Shown in pieces: positions 59,835 through 64,000 of a stretch of DNA of 64,000 nt. Under the pieces are notes generated by a model. That model ran no database searches. It saw only the letters and a program-made list of their open reading frames with translations, and had not been told where the DNA came from. This DNA comes from Elstera cyanobacteriorum. Lineage in GTDB: Bacteria; Pseudomonadota; Alphaproteobacteria; Elsterales; Elsteraceae. Made by a program: the position numbers and the translations under genes. The stretch is taken from contig NZ_NOXS01000032.1 of assembly GCF_002251735.1 (NCBI RefSeq), positions 434,001-498,000 on the forward strand, given 5' to 3'. Each line of letters begins with the position of its first letter. Position 1 is the stretch's first letter.

Positions 59835-60770
59835 ATGTCCCGCCCCCGCATTCATGTTCCCGATCTGCCGATGCCCGATGCCGTTCTGGCGCGGATTGCG
59901 GCGGAGTTCGACGCCGTGCGCGGCGGGCCGGTGCCGGACGGGGTGGCGGGCCTGCTGATCACCCCGCGCGACAAACTGACGCCGGAAGCGATCGCCGCCC
60001 TCCCCGCCTCGGTCACGGTCGTGGCGACCTTTTCGGTCGGCTATGATCATATCAATATCCCCGCCGCCAAAGCGCGCGGGCTGATCGTCACCAATACGCC
60101 CGATGTGCTGACGGAGGCGACCGCTGATATCGCCCTGCTCCTCATCCTCGCCGCCAGCCGCCGCGCCCGCGAAGGGGAAGCGATGGTGCGCGAAGATACG
60201 TGGGTCGGCTGGAACCCGATGCAGTTGATCGGTTGGCAGATCACCGGCAAGCGCCTGGGCATCGTTGGCATGGGGCGCATCGGCCAAGCTCTGGCGCAGC
60301 GGGCGCGGGCGTGCGGGATGCAGATTCATTATCACAACCGCACCCGCCTTGCCCCGGCGGAAGAAGCAGGCGCGATCTATCACGAGACGCTGGAAAGCCT
60401 GCTGCCAATCTCCGACGTTCTGTCCCTGCACGCCCCGGCGACGGCGGCGACTGACCGGCTGATGAATGCCGACCGGCTGGCGCAATTGCCCCATGGGGCA
60501 ATCTTGGTCAATACCGCGCGCGGCACTTTGGTGGACGATGATGCGCTGATCGCCGCCCTCGGCACCGGCCAGATTGCCGCCGCTGGGCTGGATGTCTTTA
60601 CCGGCGAACCCGCCATCGATCCGCGTTATCGCAGCCTGCCCAACGTCTTCCCGCTGCCCCATCTCGGCAGCGCCACAATCGAAACGCGCACCGCAATGGG
60701 CATGCGCGCGCTGGATAATCTGGCTGCCGTTCTGGGCGGAAAACCGCCGCTGCATCCGGTGACGGCCTGA
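59835..60770 (+). CDS. D-2-hydroxyacid dehydrogenase (glyoxylate/hydroxypyruvate reductase-like)
   Basis: A 311-residue NAD(P)-dependent enzyme: FSVGYDHINIPAAKARGLIVTNTPDVLTEATADIALLL, the Rossmann motif LGIVGMGRIGQALAQRA, catalytic Arg in NTARGTLVDDDALI, Glu in LDVFTGEP and His in LPHLGSATIETR. HNRTR after the second strand suggests NADPH preference, as in hydroxypyruvate reductases. The ATG at 59835 has AGGAG; an earlier frame start is unlikely. Proximity to frc genes does not fix the substrate. Confidence 0.88.
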   Translation: MSRPRIHVPDLPMPDAVLARIAAEFDAVRGGPVPDGVAGLLITPRDKLTPEAIAALPASVTVVATFSVGYDHINIPAAKARGLIVTNTPDVLTEATADIALLLILAASRRAREGEAMVREDTWVGWNPMQLIGWQITGKRLGIVGMGRIGQALAQRARACGMQIHYHNRTRLAPAEEAGAIYHETLESLLPISDVLSLHAPATAATDRLMNADRLAQLPHGAILVNTARGTLVDDDALIAALGTGQIAAAGLDVFTGEPAIDPRYRSLPNVFPLPHLGSATIETRTAMGMRALDNLAAVLGGKPPLHPVTA

Positions 60771-60918
60771 TCCGTCTATTCTATACGCATTTGCGGCATG
60801 TGTTTTCCTTGCCGTCCGCTTCCAGTTCGGGCAGTTTTAATCGAAATTGCGTTGAATTCAGGCAACGGCAGGACAGGATCGGTTCCCAGGTGACGATGGT
60901 TCAAGGCCTACAACACTC

Positions 60919-63432
60919 ATGACCGTGACCGGCTTTCCCCTTACGGTTGTCGGCTTCCCCAGCGAAACGCTCTCGCTGGTCGAAGAGGTTGTGGCGACGG
61001 GAACCTTGGCCGTGCAAACCCTGCACGTGCTGCCGAAACTGCCCAAGGCAGGAGCCCTGCCCGTGCGGGACGGGGTTTGCATCGTTGCCGCAACGCCGGA
61101 AACAGAAGCCGAGGTTTTGGCGTTGCCAGACACGGTCGGGGCCGATGGCGGGCCGATCCCGACGCTGGTGCTCGCCGCGCCCGTCAGCCAGGCCGATTTC
61201 CGACTGCGGGCGCTCGATTGCGGTTATGATGATATCGTTGCCCTGCCGCTTGACCGGGCGGAATTGATCGCGCGATTGCGGTCGGCGGGAATGCTGTTGG
61301 CGGGCCGCGCCGAAGTGCGGGAAGCCCAGATCACCGCCGATCAACGCTATGCCCTGATCGCCCTCGGCGCGAACGATGGGCTGTGGGATTGGGATCTCGC
61401 CTCGGGCCAGGTGCGCTATTCGCCGCGCCTCGCCGATATGATGGGCCTGCCGCCCAATAGCCAAAGCTGCGTGATCGAAGATTGGCTATCCTGCGTTCTG
61501 CCCGAAGACCGCGATTGGGTCGATGCGACGCTGGAAGAGCAGGTCGAAAACCCGTCGCGGGATTTTAAGATCGAGTATCGGGTGCGCGATGCTAATGGCG
61601 CGACCCGTTGGGTTCTGTGCCGGGGGACCGCGTTGGGCGGCGGCGAGAATGGGCGGGCCACCCGCATGGCCGGGTCGCAATCCGATATCACCGCGCGCAA
61701 AGAAGCCGAAGAGGCGCTACGGTCGAGCGAGGAACGCTATGCCCTCGCCATTATGGCCGCCAAGGATGGGCTGTGGGATTGGGATGTTCGCACCAATTCC
61801 ATTCTGTTCACCCCGCGCTGGAAAGAAATGATCGGCTGCACCCCGGCCGAGGTTGGTACCGACCCGGACGAATGGTTCAGCCGCGTCAATCCCGACGATC
61901 TGATCTGGCTGCAAGCCGCCGTTGAGGCGCAAATCGCGACCGAAGAAGAACCCTTCCAGATCGAATATCGCATCCGCCACACCGATGGATCGGAACGCTG
62001 GATGCTCTGTCATGGGCTGACGATCCGCGACCCGCTGACCGCACGGGCCGTCCGCATCGTTGGTTCGCAATCCGACATTACCGAGCGCAAACAGGCCGAG
62101 CAGCAAGTGCTGCACGATGCCTTTTATGACGCCACCACGGGCCTGCCCAACCGCGCGCTTTTCCTCGACCGTCTGGCGCAAACCCTGCGCCGCTCCGATG
62201 GCACCATTGCCGATTGCGCCGTAATGGTGGTGGAGGTGAACCGCTTCGCCAGCCTCGCCAACTCGCTCACGCCGACCCAGGCCGACCGGCTTCTGCGTGA
62301 AATCGGCGACCGGCTGGGTCAGACCGTCGTTGCGTCTGACACTTTGGCCCGGCTAGAGGGCGCCAGCTTCGGCTTTCTGCTGCAAGGCATGACCGACAAC
62401 GACACGATCGGCCACCGTGCGCTTGCGATCCACACGGCCCTAAAACCGGTCATCGAGTTGCCGGGGGCACCAGCGATCTATGTGACGGCCCGGATCGGCG
62501 CCGCCACGCCCAACGGCAACCAGCGGGCGGAAGAGCTGCTGCGCGATGCGTCGCGCGCGCTCAATCGCCCGGGCCTCGATGCCGAAAAAGGCGTCGCCCT
62601 CTTCTCCGCCGATGGGCGGGACGAAGAGTTTGATCCGCTCGCGATGGAACGCGACCTGCGCGCGGCCATCGAGGCGGGCGGGCAGTTACAACTGCATTAT
62701 CAGCCGATCATCGATCTTCAGTCGGGGCGCTTGGTCGGGTTTGAGTCGCTGATGCGCTGGCAACACCCCGGCATGGGGATGGTGCCGCCGATCCGCTTCA
62801 TCCCACTGGCGGAAGAAAGTAAGCTGATCGTGCCGATGGGCCTGTTCGCGCTGGAACAGGCCTGCCGTCAGGTCAACCATTGGCGGCGCCTGCTGCCGGA
62901 CGCCGGACGGCTGTTCATCAACGTCAACGTCTCGGGCGTCCAGATGCAGGAGCCGGACTTCGTCGAGCGCGTGGCGGAGGTTCTGGCCCGCGAAGGCACC
63001 CCCGCCGATGCGCTAAAGCTGGAGATTACCGAAAGCGTCGTTCTCGACGATGTCGATAAGATGCTCTCGATCCTAAGCCGCCTGAAGGCGATGGGCCTGC
63101 GGCTTGCCATCGACGATTTCGGCACGGGCTATAGCTCCCTCTCCTACCTGCATCAATTCCGCTTCGATGCGGTCAAGATCGATCAATCCTTTGTGCGCGC
63201 CATGCGCCAGCGCCCGGAAAACGGCTTGATCATTCGCATGATCGCCGAGCTTGGTCGGGGCCTTGGCTGCGAAGTGATCGCCGAAGGGGTGGAAACCGCC
63301 AATGACGTTATCCGCCTTGCCCAGCTTGGCTGCATGTATGGTCAGGGGTATCACTTCGGTCGCCCGCGCGATGCCGATACGATCGAAAAACTGCTTTCCC
63401 CTGCGCGAGAAGAAACTGAAGCAAGCATTTAA
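60919..63432 (+). CDS. PAS-GGDEF-EAL c-di-GMP signalling protein
   Basis: An 837-residue cytoplasmic protein. Residues 1-130 look like a degenerate receiver (ALDCGYDDIVALPLDRAEL). Two PAS/PAC units follow (about 140-260 and 268-392), both with GLWDWD and ending GSQSDIT. The GGDEF domain (about 400-560) is degenerate: the signature reads LEGASFGF, so no diguanylate cyclase activity is expected. The EAL domain (about 580-830) keeps FESLMRW, INVNVSGVQM, EITESVV, DDFGTGYSSLSYL and AEGVETANDV, consistent with an active c-di-GMP phosphodiesterase. Confidence 0.9.
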   Translation: MTVTGFPLTVVGFPSETLSLVEEVVATGTLAVQTLHVLPKLPKAGALPVRDGVCIVAATPETEAEVLALPDTVGADGGPIPTLVLAAPVSQADFRLRALDCGYDDIVALPLDRAELIARLRSAGMLLAGRAEVREAQITADQRYALIALGANDGLWDWDLASGQVRYSPRLADMMGLPPNSQSCVIEDWLSCVLPEDRDWVDATLEEQVENPSRDFKIEYRVRDANGATRWVLCRGTALGGGENGRATRMAGSQSDITARKEAEEALRSSEERYALAIMAAKDGLWDWDVRTNSILFTPRWKEMIGCTPAEVGTDPDEWFSRVNPDDLIWLQAAVEAQIATEEEPFQIEYRIRHTDGSERWMLCHGLTIRDPLTARAVRIVGSQSDITERKQAEQQVLHDAFYDATTGLPNRALFLDRLAQTLRRSDGTIADCAVMVVEVNRFASLANSLTPTQADRLLREIGDRLGQTVVASDTLARLEGASFGFLLQGMTDNDTIGHRALAIHTALKPVIELPGAPAIYVTARIGAATPNGNQRAEELLRDASRALNRPGLDAEKGVALFSADGRDEEFDPLAMERDLRAAIEAGGQLQLHYQPIIDLQSGRLVGFESLMRWQHPGMGMVPPIRFIPLAEESKLIVPMGLFALEQACRQVNHWRRLLPDAGRLFINVNVSGVQMQEPDFVERVAEVLAREGTPADALKLEITESVVLDDVDKMLSILSRLKAMGLRLAIDDFGTGYSSLSYLHQFRFDAVKIDQSFVRAMRQRPENGLIIRMIAELGRGLGCEVIAEGVETANDVIRLAQLGCMYGQGYHFGRPRDADTIEKLLSPAREETEASI

Positions 63433-63570
63433 CCTGATTGTGTAATAATCGGGATGCGCGTTCGCCCGGTGTGCCGTATGATCTTACGGAATTACGGCCG
63501 CGTGGCGTAGCGTCCAGGGTCTGTGTGCAGCGCAAACACTAGCGGCAGAAGGCCGAAGAAGGCAGAGAGA

Positions 63571-64000
63571 ATGAGCCGGAACATTACGAACGAAGATGTC
63601 CTTCGCGCCCTGCTGCAAATCGGGACGGGACTGCATCGGGAATTTTCGGAATTCCGCGATACGCTCAAGGTCGCTGCGCTGACGATCAACGAAAAAAAAT
63701 TCGAGGAAGCCAAACACCTCGCGCGGGAACTTGAGGAACTGTCGAAGCACATCCTCAACACCAAGCGGGAAATCGCCCTCATCTCGGTGCAGACCGACGG
63801 CGGCAACTTCCAATCGGCAAACTTCGAGCTGGACGCGGTGGTCAAACAGACCGAAGACGCGACCAACAATATCATGACGGCGGCGGAAAATATCGACGCC
63901 AAGGCCGCCGAGCTGCGCGAACTCGAGGACGCGGAAGAACGCGCTGCCAAGATCACCGAGATCAACAATGAAGTCATCACGATCTACGAATCGTGCAACT
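63571..64000 (+). CDS. cheZ: CheZ-like chemotaxis phosphatase, N-terminal part
   Basis: The first 143 codons; the gene runs off the right edge. The product is helical: MSRNITNEDVLRALLQIGTGLHREF, a heptad-rich helix (FEEAKHLARELEELSKHIL), then FELDAVVKQTEDATNNIMTAAENID, which matches the CheZ helix with the catalytic Asp/Gln region, and ITIYESCN where the next conserved helix starts. CheZ dephosphorylates CheY-P to reset flagellar switching. The ATG at 63571 follows a GGCAGAGAGA purine site; the gene lies 138 bases after the PAS-GGDEF-EAL gene. Confidence 0.8.
   Translation, partial: MSRNITNEDVLRALLQIGTGLHREFSEFRDTLKVAALTINEKKFEEAKHLARELEELSKHILNTKREIALISVQTDGGNFQSANFELDAVVKQTEDATNNIMTAAENIDAKAAELRELEDAEERAAKITEINNEVITIYESCN

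Overview
The window reads as a chromosomal segment of a GC-rich alphaproteobacterium, most likely from the Rhodospirillales. The evidence is its gene set and order: a divK-pleD pair, a MucR/Ros regulator, a fused anthranilate synthase TrpE(G), a RibB protein with a degenerate GTP cyclohydrolase II half, class I lysyl-tRNA synthetase, short-form HisG, and the alphaproteobacterial families DUF1849 (EipB), UPF0262 and DUF2948. I cannot name the species from sequence alone. Apart from one AT-rich gene near 45-46 kb, base composition is uniform. No transposase, integrase, prophage or CRISPR array was seen.

Layout. 0-5 kb: the start of a secreted 5'-nucleotidase, divergent from a complete bufferin-type copper-peptide operon (DUF2282 precursor, DUF692/MNIO enzyme, DUF2063 partner, DoxX), with a chemoreceptor 13 bases behind it. 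An ECF-type promoter (GTAACC-N16-CGAA) lies in front of the precursor gene. 5-11 kb: a LysR regulator divergent from a DUF1338 (HglS-like) gene across a perfect dyad, then murQ, an OsmC-like protein, trpE(G) and rpmG. 11-18 kb: pleD, divK, dinB, eipB, tex and a FliL-like membrane protein. 18-25 kb: one minus-strand housekeeping run, in transcription order rpiB, glyA, nrdR, ribD, ribE, ribBX, ribH, nusB, thiL. 25-33 kb: mucR, a CorA-family transporter and a BMP-type (nucleoside) ABC importer.

33-44 kb: an arsR gene divergent from a NIPSNAP/ABM pair; an overlapping trio of DUF952, a TipF-like degenerate EAL protein and a HAD-like protein; a GDT1/TMEM165-family manganese exporter gene behind a yybP-ykoY riboswitch and a good sigma-70 promoter; an aminotransferase, a secreted protein behind a 12-bp dyad, lysK and a DinG-type helicase. 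44-46 kb is the mosaic part: an orphan ParD-like antitoxin between two 90%-identical copies of the helicase 3' end, then the AT-rich gene. 46-53 kb: an RsbQ/KAI2-like hydrolase, an AEC transporter, a palindromic mosaic element, and the run dcd / murA, DUF2948, hisG, hisD, UPF0262. 53-60 kb: tRNA-Thr, a DMT transporter and a fructose uptake locus (frcR-frcK divergent from frcBCA). 60-64 kb: a 2-hydroxyacid dehydrogenase, a PAS-GGDEF-EAL protein and the start of cheZ.

Common themes are metal handling (bufferins, Mn riboswitch and exporter, CorA family, ArsR), motility and c-di-GMP signalling (MCP, CheZ, PleD, DivK, TipF-like, PAS-GGDEF-EAL), and compact operons with ATGA or TGATG overlaps. All functional calls come from motif and family recognition; no database search was run.
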